Source: RH-AL1 sp965277735 (GTDB lineage: Bacteria; Pseudomonadota; Alphaproteobacteria; Rhizobiales; Beijerinckiaceae). From it: 64,000 nucleotides of DNA. The position numbers and the translations under genes were made by a program. The stretch is from NCBI GenBank assembly GCA_965277735.1, contig CBDIDO010000001.1:62001-126000 (forward strand), in the 5' to 3' direction. Positions 33,194 to 41,985 of the stretch are shown piece after piece (position 1 is the first letter of the stretch; the number at the start of each line of letters is the position of its first letter). The notes beneath the pieces are model-generated. The model saw only the letters and a program-made list of their open reading frames with translations, ran no database searches and was not told the DNA's origin.

Positions 33194-33478
33194 ATGTCCG
33201 AGCTCGAGCGACGAATCGAACTCCTCGAGCTGAAGCTCCCCGGCCCGATCCAGCTGCCGCCGAGTGTGAAGCTGAGCTTTCCGAGGGTACGCCTCCACGG
33301 CGATCGCGCCTATCTCTCCGGACACGGGCTGCTGGCCGAAGACGCACGAGCGCCACGCCGCTCGGCAAGGTCGTACGGCCCGCAGCGCGGCAGCCATTCG
33401 CCCTCGGCCGTCGGCATGGCTGGCCTTCCGTTCGACATGCCAGTCGAGATCGAAGTCGAAGTCGCGCTCGAATATTAA
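33194..33478 (+). pseudogene. RidA-family gene with internal deletion
   Basis: The open frame gives 94 residues. The first 45 (ELERRIELLELKLPGP... to DRAYLSGHGLL) match the start of RidA-like enamine deaminases, and the last 35 (YGPQRGSHSPSAVGMAGLPF, then MPVEIEVEVALEY) match their C-terminus. Normal members have about 150 residues, so roughly 55-60 residues of the core are missing. Between 33350 and 33372 another frame reads TPLGKV, the expected continuation, so a deletion after it plus a shift joined the two ends. The result keeps a ribosome-binding site but lacks most of the fold and is probably inactive. Confidence 0.65.
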
Positions 33479-33557
33479 GGACCAACCCCGCGGTTGCAGA
33501 TTGCCTAAACGGAATGCAAGTGTTGATAAAGACTGCATAATTTATCAGCGAGGCTAT

Positions 33558-33576
33558 TCAATCGCGCGTTAACCAT
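33558..33576 (+). promoter_or_regulatory. CtrA-like site before the chemoreceptor gene
   Basis: TCAA at 33558-33561, seven bases, then TTAACCAT at 33569-33576. The second half is a perfect match to the rhizobial CtrA half-site; the first differs from TTAA by one base. It lies 54 bases upstream of the chemoreceptor ATG, a suitable place for a promoter-proximal activator. Motility genes are common CtrA targets in this class. Confidence 0.5.
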
Positions 33577-33629
33577 GTGGCCCCCACACTGCCACCGGGT
33601 CACAAATCCGTGTCGGTGCCGGCGTTCGT

Positions 33630-35600
33630 ATGATCAGGTTCATCAACTCCAAGCTGTCGATCCCGGCGCGGCTGTGGCTCATGGTCACGCTGTCGGCCGT
33701 GCCGGACGTGCTGCTGACGGCGTTGTTCATCAAGCAGTCTTCGCTCGACATCTCCTTCGCGCAGAAGGAGGACGACGGCAGCGCCTACATCGCAAAGCTC
33801 TGGCGCCCGTTCATCGACACGGCGCAAACCGGCAAGCTCGACGAGCCGCTGGCCGTCGATGCCGAAGCCGACTTAAAGTTCAGCGCGACCGACGCCTCGA
33901 AGGCCTACGTCGCCTCGACGACGATCTCCGGCCGGCTCGACACCGGCAAGGCGCTGATCGGCGCGGTCGCCGACGGATCGAACCTGACGCTCGATCCCGA
34001 TCTCGACAGTTATTACGCTATGGATGCGGCGACCGTGCGCCTGCCCGGCCTGGCCGTCGCCGCGGTGGCCCTCGGCAAAGCGGCGATGGAGCCGCCGGGC
34101 TCGAAGCGCCTGATCGATATCGCCTTCGCGGTCAAAAGCCTCGAGATCTCGTCGGGTGATGCGGATTCCTCGCTCAGCGCGTCGATGAAGGACAATGCCG
34201 CCGGCCTCACCCGCAAGGCGTTGGACAGCGCCACGCAGGCACTTCGCACCGTCTCCAGCGCGCTCGCCGCGCGCGGCCACAAGCTCCTCGACGGAGACAA
34301 GGTGGACGACCTCGCCGCAGCCCAGGGCGAGGTGCTGAAGCAGGTCGACACGACCTGGGGCGTGACCAACACCGAACTGGAGCGGCTTCTCGAGGTGCGC
34401 ATCGCCGGCTTCTACCAGAAGCTGACGAACAGCCTGATCTTCGCCGGCGTCTCGCTCGTGATCTCCTACTCGATGTCGAAGATTATCTCGGCCGGCCTGT
34501 CGCGCCGCATGCGTCGCCTCGTCACCGCGATGGACAGGCTCGCCAGCAACGACGTGACGACCGAGATCCCCTATCTCACGGACAAGCACGAGACCGGCGC
34601 CATCGCGCGCACGCTGATCCTCTTCAAGCAGAACGTCGAAGCCCGCGCCGCCCTGCAGGACGAGAAGGAGCTCGCCCAGCAGCAGGCCGCCGTTGTGCGC
34701 ACCGTCGCGGCCGGGCTCGAGAAGCTCGCCGGTGGCGATCTCACCGCCGAGCTGTCGACGCCCTTCCCGCCCGATCTCGAGCCGATCCGCGTCGACTTCA
34801 ACGCGACCGTGCTCACGCTGCGCAACACGATGCGCACGATCGCCCAGAGCACCGAGGTGATCCGACTAGGCACCGCCGACATCGCCGAGGCGACGACCGA
34901 CCTCGCCAGCCGCACGGCGCAGCAGACCTCGGCGCTGTCGACTTCGGCCGGCGCGCTCCGCGAGCTGAACGGCTCGATCGATCGCTCGGCCGGCGGGGCG
35001 ACCCGCGCGCAGGGCATCGTGGCACACGCCAAGACCGAGGCCGAGCGCAGCGAGCACGTCGTCCGCGACGCGATCGTCGCGATGAGCGTCATCGAGCAAT
35101 CCTCGGCGAAGATCGAGGAGATCATCGCCTATATCGATAGGATCGCCGCGCAGACCAACCTCCTCGCCCTGAACGCGGCGATCGAGGCGGCGCGCGCCGG
35201 CGAATCGGGCCGCGGCTTCGCGGTCGTTGCCGCCGAGGTCCGGGATCTCGCCAAGCACTCGACCGATTCGGCGCAGCAGATCCGCGCACTGATCTCGGCC
35301 GCCACCAAGCAGGTCGGCTTCGGCTCCGAGCTGGTGGGCGAGACGGGCCGGGCACTGGAGCGCATCGTCGCCCATGTCGGCGACACCAATCTCGCGATCG
35401 GCGGCATCGCTGGCGATGTGGCGATGCAGACGGAAAAGCTCTTCGAGACCAACGAGGCTTTCGGGCAGATGGACCTGGTGATCCAGCAGAACGTCTCGAT
35501 GGTCGAGGAGGTGACCGGTGCCGCCCATCGCCTCAGCCGCGAGACCGAGCGGCTCGCAGAGCTGGTCGGCAGCTTCCGCACCGACGCGCGCGCCGCATAG
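33630..35600 (+). CDS. Methyl-accepting chemotaxis protein
   Basis: The 656-residue receptor has TM1 at about 15-34, a periplasmic sensing region (35-265) without a recognisable ligand motif, TM2 at about 267-287, a HAMP segment (288-340) and a cytoplasmic signalling domain. The hairpin tip is intact (AYIDRIAAQTNLLALNAAIE at about 500-519, then RAGESGRGFAVVAAEVRDLA), so it should couple to CheA/CheW. No che genes are adjacent. A CtrA-like site lies just upstream. The ligand is unknown. Confidence 0.93.
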   Translation: MIRFINSKLSIPARLWLMVTLSAVPDVLLTALFIKQSSLDISFAQKEDDGSAYIAKLWRPFIDTAQTGKLDEPLAVDAEADLKFSATDASKAYVASTTISGRLDTGKALIGAVADGSNLTLDPDLDSYYAMDAATVRLPGLAVAAVALGKAAMEPPGSKRLIDIAFAVKSLEISSGDADSSLSASMKDNAAGLTRKALDSATQALRTVSSALAARGHKLLDGDKVDDLAAAQGEVLKQVDTTWGVTNTELERLLEVRIAGFYQKLTNSLIFAGVSLVISYSMSKIISAGLSRRMRRLVTAMDRLASNDVTTEIPYLTDKHETGAIARTLILFKQNVEARAALQDEKELAQQQAAVVRTVAAGLEKLAGGDLTAELSTPFPPDLEPIRVDFNATVLTLRNTMRTIAQSTEVIRLGTADIAEATTDLASRTAQQTSALSTSAGALRELNGSIDRSAGGATRAQGIVAHAKTEAERSEHVVRDAIVAMSVIEQSSAKIEEIIAYIDRIAAQTNLLALNAAIEAARAGESGRGFAVVAAEVRDLAKHSTDSAQQIRALISAATKQVGFGSELVGETGRALERIVAHVGDTNLAIGGIAGDVAMQTEKLFETNEAFGQMDLVIQQNVSMVEEVTGAAHRLSRETERLAELVGSFRTDARAA

Positions 35601-35672
35601 GGTCCGCTCTCCCTTTCGGACCAGGAACCGCTTCCCGAAGCAACGGTTCGCGAAGTCTCAGGGAGGACGACA

Positions 35673-35903
35673 GTGAGAACCACGATCATTGCAGCTGCGA
35701 CAGCAGTTCTCGCGTTTGCGCCCCTCGCGGCGAACGCGCAGGCGACCGGCGAGAAGATGCAAGGCTCGCCCAACGCCGCCGGCATGAGCAAGGGCGAGAA
35801 AGCCGATGCGAACTCGCCGTCCGCCGAGCAGGCGCCCAGCGACAAGATGAAGGGGCCGCCGAATGCCGACGGTGCCGCCAAGGACGGCGGGAAGAAGGAC
35901 TAG
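35673..35903 (+). CDS. Small secreted hydrophilic protein with two imperfect repeats
   Basis: The 76-residue product starts at GTG 35673 behind GGGAGG. A signal peptide (residues 1-23, ANA-QA cleavage) leaves about 53 charged, Gly/Pro/Asn-rich residues. Two repeats are visible: EKMQGSPNAAG and DKMKGPPNADG. No fold is predicted, and no family is recognised. It follows the chemoreceptor by 72 bases, though its own promoter is likely. It may be a periplasmic disordered peptide; its function is unknown. Confidence 0.6.
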   Translation: MRTTIIAAATAVLAFAPLAANAQATGEKMQGSPNAAGMSKGEKADANSPSAEQAPSDKMKGPPNADGAAKDGGKKD

Positions 35904-35936
35904 CCGTACCGCTGCGTTGGCGCTCGACGAACGGCC

Positions 35937-37013
35937 TCAGCGCACCTGCAACGGCGCCGGCAATGCGACGCCGGGCGGCGGCGGAAAAAGGTCCGCCTCG
36001 ACGCGTGCCGCGATCTCCGGATCCGCCTTCGCCTTGTCCGGATGCAGGATCCCCGGCAGCGCGGCGAGGCCGACGAGGCGATTGAGCGACGGCGGCCCGG
36101 TCACCGCCTTGTACGGCTCGCCGGCGTCCAGGACGATGATCGTGTCGGCCGGCAGCGCCTTGCGCAGCGGTGACGACAACGCCTCTTCCTCGCCGAAGAT
36201 CACCACCTTCGGCTTAAGCGCGACGGCGGCCTCGACGCTCATCCGCTGGAAGGTGCCCCCCGAGGCCACAACCACGTTTCGGCCGCCGGCAAGTCGGATC
36301 GGCTCGTCGAGCGAGGTGCCCCCACGCATCGCAAGGAGACCATCCTGCCCGCGCGCGGCATAGACCGGCACGCGATCGGCGTCAGTGAGGGCCGCGTAGG
36401 GCATGGCGCGCTCCAGCACGTTGGCGGCGACCGAGGCGATGGCGGCGGCGCGCGGTCGCACGTCGAGCGCCTCGCCGAGGGTGCGCACCACGTCGCCGAC
36501 CTGCGCCAGGCGCCCGCCGTAGATCAGGGTCGGCACGCCCAGCTCCGTCTGGATCTTCTCGTCGGCGGCGACGAAGCGGGCCGAGACGTTGCCGTAATCG
36601 AGGACGAGCGACGGGTTCAGCGCCTTGACCTCGGCCACATCGCCGGGCGCATCGGTCCGCGTAAGCTGCGGAATCTGCTGCAGCTTGACCAGGGCCGGGT
36701 CGACATAGATCGCATGCTCGGGCTTGAAACCCTCGACGACCCCGGCGAGCTTGCCCGGCGCCAGCGCCTCGAGCAGCACCTGCGCGGGCGCGCCGGCCGG
36801 CACGACCCGGGCGACATTGGCCGGCACTTCGACCGTGCGCTGCGCCGAATCGGTGAGAGTCGCGGCGAAGCCGGCGCCCGGCAAAGTCAACGACAAGGCG
36901 GCGGCCAAAACCAAGCCGCGGACAGATTGCGGTGGATGGCGCCGAACGGCTTGCCCGTAGGCGCAGTCACTGTCATGCCGTTTACACGGACAGCACATAG
37001 CGTGGATCCTCAT
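35937..37013 (-). CDS. Hemin-type ABC transporter substrate-binding protein
   Basis: The 358-residue protein contains a hydrophobic export segment near residues 34-50 (VLAAALSLTLPGAGFA) and a class III binding fold: TDSAQRTVEVP, RVVPAGAPAQVLLEALAP, LVLDYG and a C-terminal GLAALPGILHPD. It resembles HmuT/FhuD-type periplasmic proteins that bind heme or ferric siderophores. The start at 37013 has GAGGAGGG at a good distance but gives a long basic leader; ATG 36998 is an alternative. No permease or TonB receptor is adjacent, so the ligand is uncertain. The start codon shares CATG with the divergent glycosyltransferase gene. Confidence 0.75.
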   Translation of the reverse strand: MRIHAMCCPCKRHDSDCAYGQAVRRHPPQSVRGLVLAAALSLTLPGAGFAATLTDSAQRTVEVPANVARVVPAGAPAQVLLEALAPGKLAGVVEGFKPEHAIYVDPALVKLQQIPQLTRTDAPGDVAEVKALNPSLVLDYGNVSARFVAADEKIQTELGVPTLIYGGRLAQVGDVVRTLGEALDVRPRAAAIASVAANVLERAMPYAALTDADRVPVYAARGQDGLLAMRGGTSLDEPIRLAGGRNVVVASGGTFQRMSVEAAVALKPKVVIFGEEEALSSPLRKALPADTIIVLDAGEPYKAVTGPPSLNRLVGLAALPGILHPDKAKADPEIAARVEADLFPPPPGVALPAPLQVR

Positions 37014-38157
37014 GCTGCCATCCCTCCTCGGCGCCCTCGCCGGCTCATTCCTGGTATTGCAACTGGCGTCGCTCGCCATCGCCTGGTGGCGCTGCCGCCC
37101 GGGCGCCGCGCGGCGCCCACCGGATGATGCGCTGCCGCCCGTGACGGTGGTACGTCCGCTCTGCGGCCTCGAGACGTTTAGCCACGAGACGCTCAATGCC
37201 TCCTTCGCGCTGGATTATCCAGCCTTCGAGCTGTTCTTCTGCGTCGCGCGCGGCGACGACCCGATCATCCCCCTCGCCGAGGCGGCGATATCCGCGCATC
37301 CGCAGGTGAAGGCCCGCCTGCTGATCGGCGACGATCCAATCTCGGCGAACCCCAAGCTGAACAACATGGTCAAGGGCTGGCGCGAGTCGACGAACGAGCG
37401 CATCGCCTTCATCGATTCGAACGTCCTTGTCCCGCCGGACTTCGTGCACCGGCTCGTCGCGAGCTGGCGCGACGACACGGGCTGCGTCGCCGCACCGCCG
37501 GTCGGCACGAGCCCGCAGGGCTTCGGCGGCCATGTCGAATGTGCGTTCCTCAACACATTCGAGGCCCGCTACCAATATGTCGTCGACACGGTCGGCAGCG
37601 GCTTCGCGCAGGGCAAGACGCTGTTCTACCGCAAGGCCGATCTTGACCGCACCGGCATGCGCGAGCTCGGCACCGAGCCGGCTGAGGACGCCGCGACCAC
37701 CAAGATGGTGCGCGCCATGGGCCTGCGCGTCCGCCTCGCGCCGCCCTCGCCGCAACCGCTCGGGCCGCGCAAGGTCGCCGAGGTGTGGAGCCGGCAGCTG
37801 CGCTGGGCGCGCCTGCGCCGTGCGACCTTCCCGGTCGAGTTCCTGCCCGAGATCATCGTCGGCACGATGGTCCCGACGCTCATAACCGCCGCAGCCGCCG
37901 CCACGTTGGACCTGCCGGTGGCCGCGACGACGCTCGCCTATCTCGCCGTGTGGTACGCCGCCGAGGTGGCCACCGCCGCCGCCTGCCGCTGGCCGGTGAG
38001 CTGGGCGACGCCGCTGGCGCTGATCTCACGCGACTTGATGATGCCGATGATCTGGGTCGGCGCCTTCACCGGCCGCTCCTTCACCTGGAAGGGCACCGCC
38101 ATGCAGATGGAAGAGCGCCCGCGCCGCCGTCAGGTCGCCGAGACCGAAGGGGTCTGA
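37012..38157 (+). CDS. Ceramide glucosyltransferase-like GT21 enzyme
   Basis: The 381-residue membrane glycosyltransferase has an N-terminal TM (5-25), PPVTVVRPLCGLE, a D1-D2-D3 set (ARGDDP, IDSNVLV, AEDAATTK) and the product-site motif RQLRWARLRR, then two or more C-terminal TMs. This is the processive-type GT21 layout of ceramide glucosyltransferases found in some rhizobia, which transfer sugar from a UDP-sugar to a lipid. The real acceptor (ceramide, diacylglycerol or hopanoid) is not certain. It lacks a clear Shine-Dalgarno, and its ATG overlaps that of the divergent gene. It ends four bases from the glgX stop. Confidence 0.82.
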   Translation: MLPSLLGALAGSFLVLQLASLAIAWWRCRPGAARRPPDDALPPVTVVRPLCGLETFSHETLNASFALDYPAFELFFCVARGDDPIIPLAEAAISAHPQVKARLLIGDDPISANPKLNNMVKGWRESTNERIAFIDSNVLVPPDFVHRLVASWRDDTGCVAAPPVGTSPQGFGGHVECAFLNTFEARYQYVVDTVGSGFAQGKTLFYRKADLDRTGMRELGTEPAEDAATTKMVRAMGLRVRLAPPSPQPLGPRKVAEVWSRQLRWARLRRATFPVEFLPEIIVGTMVPTLITAAAAATLDLPVAATTLAYLAVWYAAEVATAAACRWPVSWATPLALISRDLMMPMIWVGAFTGRSFTWKGTAMQMEERPRRRQVAETEGV

Positions 38158-38161
38158 CGTC

Positions 38162-40375
38162 TCAGCCGCGCCGCCGCGCGATCGCCACGGCCACGGCGCG
38201 ACCGTCGACCTGGAGCGATCCGCCGACCGGCGTCTCGCTCCCGCTCTCGCGGGCATTGTCGAAGCCGACGGCGTTTGCCGACGTGTCGATCGCGAGCCAC
38301 CAGGCCTCGTCGGCCGGCAGGCTCGGCAAGGTCGCGGCAATCGGCGAGACCCAGCCATTGTAGGCGACGTAGATGCGCGTCGTCGGGTCGCCGGCGTCGA
38401 GCTGCCAAGCCAGGAAATGATTGCCCGGATCCTCGAAATAGGCGCCGTCGATCTCCTGCCCGTCGTCGCGAAGCCAGGTGATGTCCTTGATCTCGCGACC
38501 CTCGCGCGGCGTGCCGGTGAAGAACGCCGCCGGGCGCAGTGCCGGATGCGTGCCGCGGAAGCGGAGCAGCCGTCGCGTGAACGTCAGTAGGCCGGCGTTC
38601 GTGGTCGCCAGCGACCAATCGAGCCAGTTGACCGATGTGTCGAGATTGTAGGGATTGTTGTTGCCATGTTGCGTGCGGTCGAACTCGCTGCCGCCGGTGA
38701 CCATCGGCACGCCGGCCGACAGCATCAGCAGGGCGAGGCTGGTGCGCACCGCCTGCTGCTGGGCGGCCGGATTGCCGCCGTGGTCCCAGCCCATCTCGTC
38801 GCCGCTCGAGCGGCCGCCGTCGGAGCGCCCGAACGGCCAGGGCTGATCGTTGTCGCGCTCGTTGCAGGCGTGCAGATCGGCGAGGCAGAAGCCGTCGTGG
38901 CAGACGATGTAATTGACCGAAGCCCAGGGCGCGCGCCCGTTGCCGCCGAAGGGATCCTGTGAGCCGGCGACGCGCATCGCCAATTGGCCGGGCGTCACGG
39001 TCACGAGCCCGAGCTTGTTCTGCGAGGCGCGGACGACATCGCGGTAGCGGTCGTTCCACTCGGCCCAGCCCAATGGGAAATTGCCGAGCTGGTAGGCGCC
39101 GCCGTCGTTGACCGCATAGGGCTCGGCGATGAGGTCGACGCCCGCGCCGCCCTCCGCCGGCCGCACCGGCAACTCGCGCACGGCACGGTTCAGGATGTTC
39201 GCGGCCTCGTCGCGATCGAAGCGGAAGCCGCCCGCCGATTCGGCATTGCCGAGCACCGCAGCCAGGTCAAACCGGAAGCCGTCGACGCCCATCTCGTTGG
39301 CCCAGTAGGCGAGCGAATCGAGCACCAGGTCGCGCACCAGCGGCTCGGCCGCGTCGAGGTTCGGCCCGACGCCGTTGTTGTTTTGAAAGGCAGACGCATC
39401 GCCGAGGCGGCGCTCGGTCTCGTAGTAGCGCACGTTGTCGAGGCCGCGGAACGAGTAGATCGAGCAGGCATCGGGGCTCTCGCCGGAGCCGCCCTCCTCG
39501 GTATGGTTGTAGACGACATCGAGGAAGACCTTCAGCCCGGCGTCGTGGAAGGCCTTCACCATCGCCTTGAACTCGCGCGTCGCGCCGCCCGGCGTCTGGT
39601 CGGACGCGTGGCGCCGGTCCGGCGCGAAGAAGCCCATCGTCTGGTAGCCCCAATAGTTCTGCAGGGACGGCGGATCGGTGAACTTGGGATCGTCGTTGAG
39701 CGCGTTCTGCGTCTGGTGCACCGGCAGGAATTCGACCGCCGTGACGCCGAGGTCGCGCAGATACGGCGCGCGCAGGGCCGCGCCGGCGTAGGTGCCGCGC
39801 AACGCCTCCGGCACGTCCGGGTCGGCCTTGGTGAGGCCGCGCAGATGCACCTCGTAGACGATGTCGTCCTTCAGCGGATGCGCGGGTTTCGCGCCGGTGT
39901 CGCCGCCGGGATCGGCGAAGAGAATGCCCTTGGGCGCGAACGCCCCCGTGTCGACGAGTCGGTTTGCCGCGCCCGACTGGTAGCCGGCGCGATCGGGATG
40001 CGCCGGCGTCTGCACGCAATGGCTGATCTCGCGGGCATAGGGGTCGAGCAGCAGCTTGTTGGGATTGAAACGATTGCCGCTGGCATCGACATCGCTGACG
40101 AAGCCGGCCGCGGAGCCCGGCGACCAGGCGGGATCGTAGCGCCAGTTCGGTCCAAAGGCGCGGAACCCGTAGTAGATCGCGCCGCGAGCGACCTCCGCCG
40201 GCACCGCAATCGAAAAGCTACCGTCCGCGGCGCGGGTCATCGGCTCGCGGAGCACGGGCGCCACATCCACCGGCGCCGGATAGAGCCAGAGCTCGACTCG
40301 CTCCGCCGCCGGGGCGCGGACCACGAATGTCGCGCCCGCCGCGTCGAGACGCGCGCCTGTCTGCTGGTTCGTCAT
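38162..40375 (-). CDS. glgX: Glycogen debranching enzyme (isoamylase type)
   Basis: The 737-residue protein has a CBM48 domain (about 10-105) and a GH13 barrel. Motifs in order: AVEFLPVHQ, DVVYNHTEEGG, the nucleophile region VDGFRFDLAAVLG, the acid/base LIAEPYAV and a late VCHDGFCLADL. It cleaves alpha-1,6 branches in glycogen. ATG 40375 begins MTNQQTGARLDAAGATFVVR, the proper start of the domain; the longer frame to 40624 would overlap the divergent glmM gene. No other glycogen genes are adjacent. Confidence 0.92.
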   Translation of the reverse strand: MTNQQTGARLDAAGATFVVRAPAAERVELWLYPAPVDVAPVLREPMTRAADGSFSIAVPAEVARGAIYYGFRAFGPNWRYDPAWSPGSAAGFVSDVDASGNRFNPNKLLLDPYAREISHCVQTPAHPDRAGYQSGAANRLVDTGAFAPKGILFADPGGDTGAKPAHPLKDDIVYEVHLRGLTKADPDVPEALRGTYAGAALRAPYLRDLGVTAVEFLPVHQTQNALNDDPKFTDPPSLQNYWGYQTMGFFAPDRRHASDQTPGGATREFKAMVKAFHDAGLKVFLDVVYNHTEEGGSGESPDACSIYSFRGLDNVRYYETERRLGDASAFQNNNGVGPNLDAAEPLVRDLVLDSLAYWANEMGVDGFRFDLAAVLGNAESAGGFRFDRDEAANILNRAVRELPVRPAEGGAGVDLIAEPYAVNDGGAYQLGNFPLGWAEWNDRYRDVVRASQNKLGLVTVTPGQLAMRVAGSQDPFGGNGRAPWASVNYIVCHDGFCLADLHACNERDNDQPWPFGRSDGGRSSGDEMGWDHGGNPAAQQQAVRTSLALLMLSAGVPMVTGGSEFDRTQHGNNNPYNLDTSVNWLDWSLATTNAGLLTFTRRLLRFRGTHPALRPAAFFTGTPREGREIKDITWLRDDGQEIDGAYFEDPGNHFLAWQLDAGDPTTRIYVAYNGWVSPIAATLPSLPADEAWWLAIDTSANAVGFDNARESGSETPVGGSLQVDGRAVAVAIARRRG

Positions 40376-40565
40376 GCCGCTCGTCCCGTCCCACCGCGCC
40401 GGCGGCGATTGTACAATCTGAGTTGCGGGCGCCCGTCGAACTTTAGTCGAGACGGGCCCCGCTGCCTGCGACGCGTCGCCCGCGGCCCCTAACCATATCC
40501 CGAATGCCGGACGGGACGGTGACGCTGCCATGCTATTGTCGCGTTCCTCGCGGCAGTGGATGCGC

Positions 40566-41900
40566 ATGACACGCAAGCATTTCGGCACCGACGGCATTCG
40601 CGGCAAGGCGAACGGGGTGATCACGCCCGACCTGGCGATGAAAGTCGCGCAGGCGACCGGCCACGTCTTTCAGCGCGGCGACCATCGCCACCGCGTCGTC
40701 ATCGGCAAGGACACGCGGCTCTCGGGCTACATGATCGAATACGCGATGGTCGGCGGCTTCACCTCCGTTGGCATGGACGTGCTGCTGCTCGGCCCGATGC
40801 CGACGCCGGCCGTCGCCATGCTGACCCGCTCGATGCGCGCCGACGTCGGCGTGATGATCTCCGCCTCGCACAACCAGTACGAGGACAACGGCATCAAGCT
40901 GTTCGGGCCGGACGGCTACAAGCTCTCCGACGAGATCGAAGCCAAGATCGAGCAGCTTATGGGCGGCGAGATCCGGCTGGCGAAATCCGACGCGCTCGGC
41001 CGTGCCAAGCGCGTCGACGACGTGATGGCGCGCTACATCGAGTTCGCGAAGATGACGCTGCCGCGACACATGTCGTTCGAGGGCCTGCGCGTCGTCGTCG
41101 ATTGCGCCAACGGCGCCGCCTACAAGGTTGCGCCCGAGACCCTGTGGGAGCTCGGCGCGGAAGTTTTCTCGATCGGCGTCGAGCCGGACGGCTTCAACAT
41201 TAACCGTCGCGTCGGCTCGACCGCGCCCGACGCGCTGGTCGCCAAGGTGCGCGAGATGCGCGCCGACATCGGCATCGCGCTCGACGGCGACGCGGACCGC
41301 GTGCTCATCGTCGACGAGAAGGGCCGCAAGGTCGACGGCGACCAGCTGATGGCGGCCGTCGCCGAATCCTGGAACGCCGACGGCAAGCTCTCGCAACCCG
41401 GCATCGTCGCCACTTTGATGTCGAACCTCGGGCTCGAGCGCTACCTCCATTCGATCGGCCTGTCGCTTGCGCGCACCGCGGTCGGCGACCGCTACGTGCT
41501 CGAGCACATGCGCCGGCACGGCTACAACCTCGGCGGCGAGCAGTCCGGCCACATCATCCTCTCCGACTATGCGACCACCGGCGACGGCCTTGTCGCCGCG
41601 CTGCAGGTGATGGCGCTCATCAAGAAAAGCGGCCGCCCGGTCAGCGAGGTCTGCCGCCGCTTCGAGCCTGTGCCGCAGATCCTGAAGAACGTGCGCTTCG
41701 CCGACGGGCGCGTCGTCCCCGAAGCCAAGCTCGCGGCGGCGGTCGAGGCCGGGCGCGCGCGGCTCGGCGCCACGGGCAGACTCATCGTCCGCCCGTCGGG
41801 TACCGAACCTTTGATGCGCGTGATGGGCGAGGGCGATGACGCCGATCTCGTCGAGAAGGTGGTCGACGAGGTCTGCGAAGCGCTCAGCGCTGCGGCGTAA
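40566..41900 (+). CDS. glmM: Phosphoglucosamine mutase
   Basis: The 444-residue cytosolic enzyme converts glucosamine-6-phosphate to glucosamine-1-phosphate for peptidoglycan and LPS. Motifs: KHFGTDGIRG at the N-terminus, the phosphoserine loop GVMISASHNQYEDNGIK, the Mg2+ loop ALDGDADR, the sugar loop GGEQSGH and the phosphate-binding RPSGTEPLMRVMGEG. The ATG at 40566 matches the family start; ATG 40560 or 40530 would add 2 or 12 residues. In many alphaproteobacteria it follows ftsH or folP; here it stands between glgX and a transglutaminase-like gene. Confidence 0.96.
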   Translation: MTRKHFGTDGIRGKANGVITPDLAMKVAQATGHVFQRGDHRHRVVIGKDTRLSGYMIEYAMVGGFTSVGMDVLLLGPMPTPAVAMLTRSMRADVGVMISASHNQYEDNGIKLFGPDGYKLSDEIEAKIEQLMGGEIRLAKSDALGRAKRVDDVMARYIEFAKMTLPRHMSFEGLRVVVDCANGAAYKVAPETLWELGAEVFSIGVEPDGFNINRRVGSTAPDALVAKVREMRADIGIALDGDADRVLIVDEKGRKVDGDQLMAAVAESWNADGKLSQPGIVATLMSNLGLERYLHSIGLSLARTAVGDRYVLEHMRRHGYNLGGEQSGHIILSDYATTGDGLVAALQVMALIKKSGRPVSEVCRRFEPVPQILKNVRFADGRVVPEAKLAAAVEAGRARLGATGRLIVRPSGTEPLMRVMGEGDDADLVEKVVDEVCEALSAAA

Positions 41901-41913
41901 CGCGCCGCGAATT

Positions 41914-41932
41914 GCGCGCCGGTTTGGCGCGC
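41914..41932 (+). terminator. Hairpin after glmM
   Basis: A perfect 7-bp stem GCGCGCC-GGTTT-GGCGCGC lies 14 bases after the glmM stop. There is no following T-run. It may separate glmM from the next gene. Confidence 0.35.
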
Positions 41933-41985
41933 GATCTGCTACACGACACTTGGCATCCCGCCCTCACCTCGCACAAGGGCGTCGC

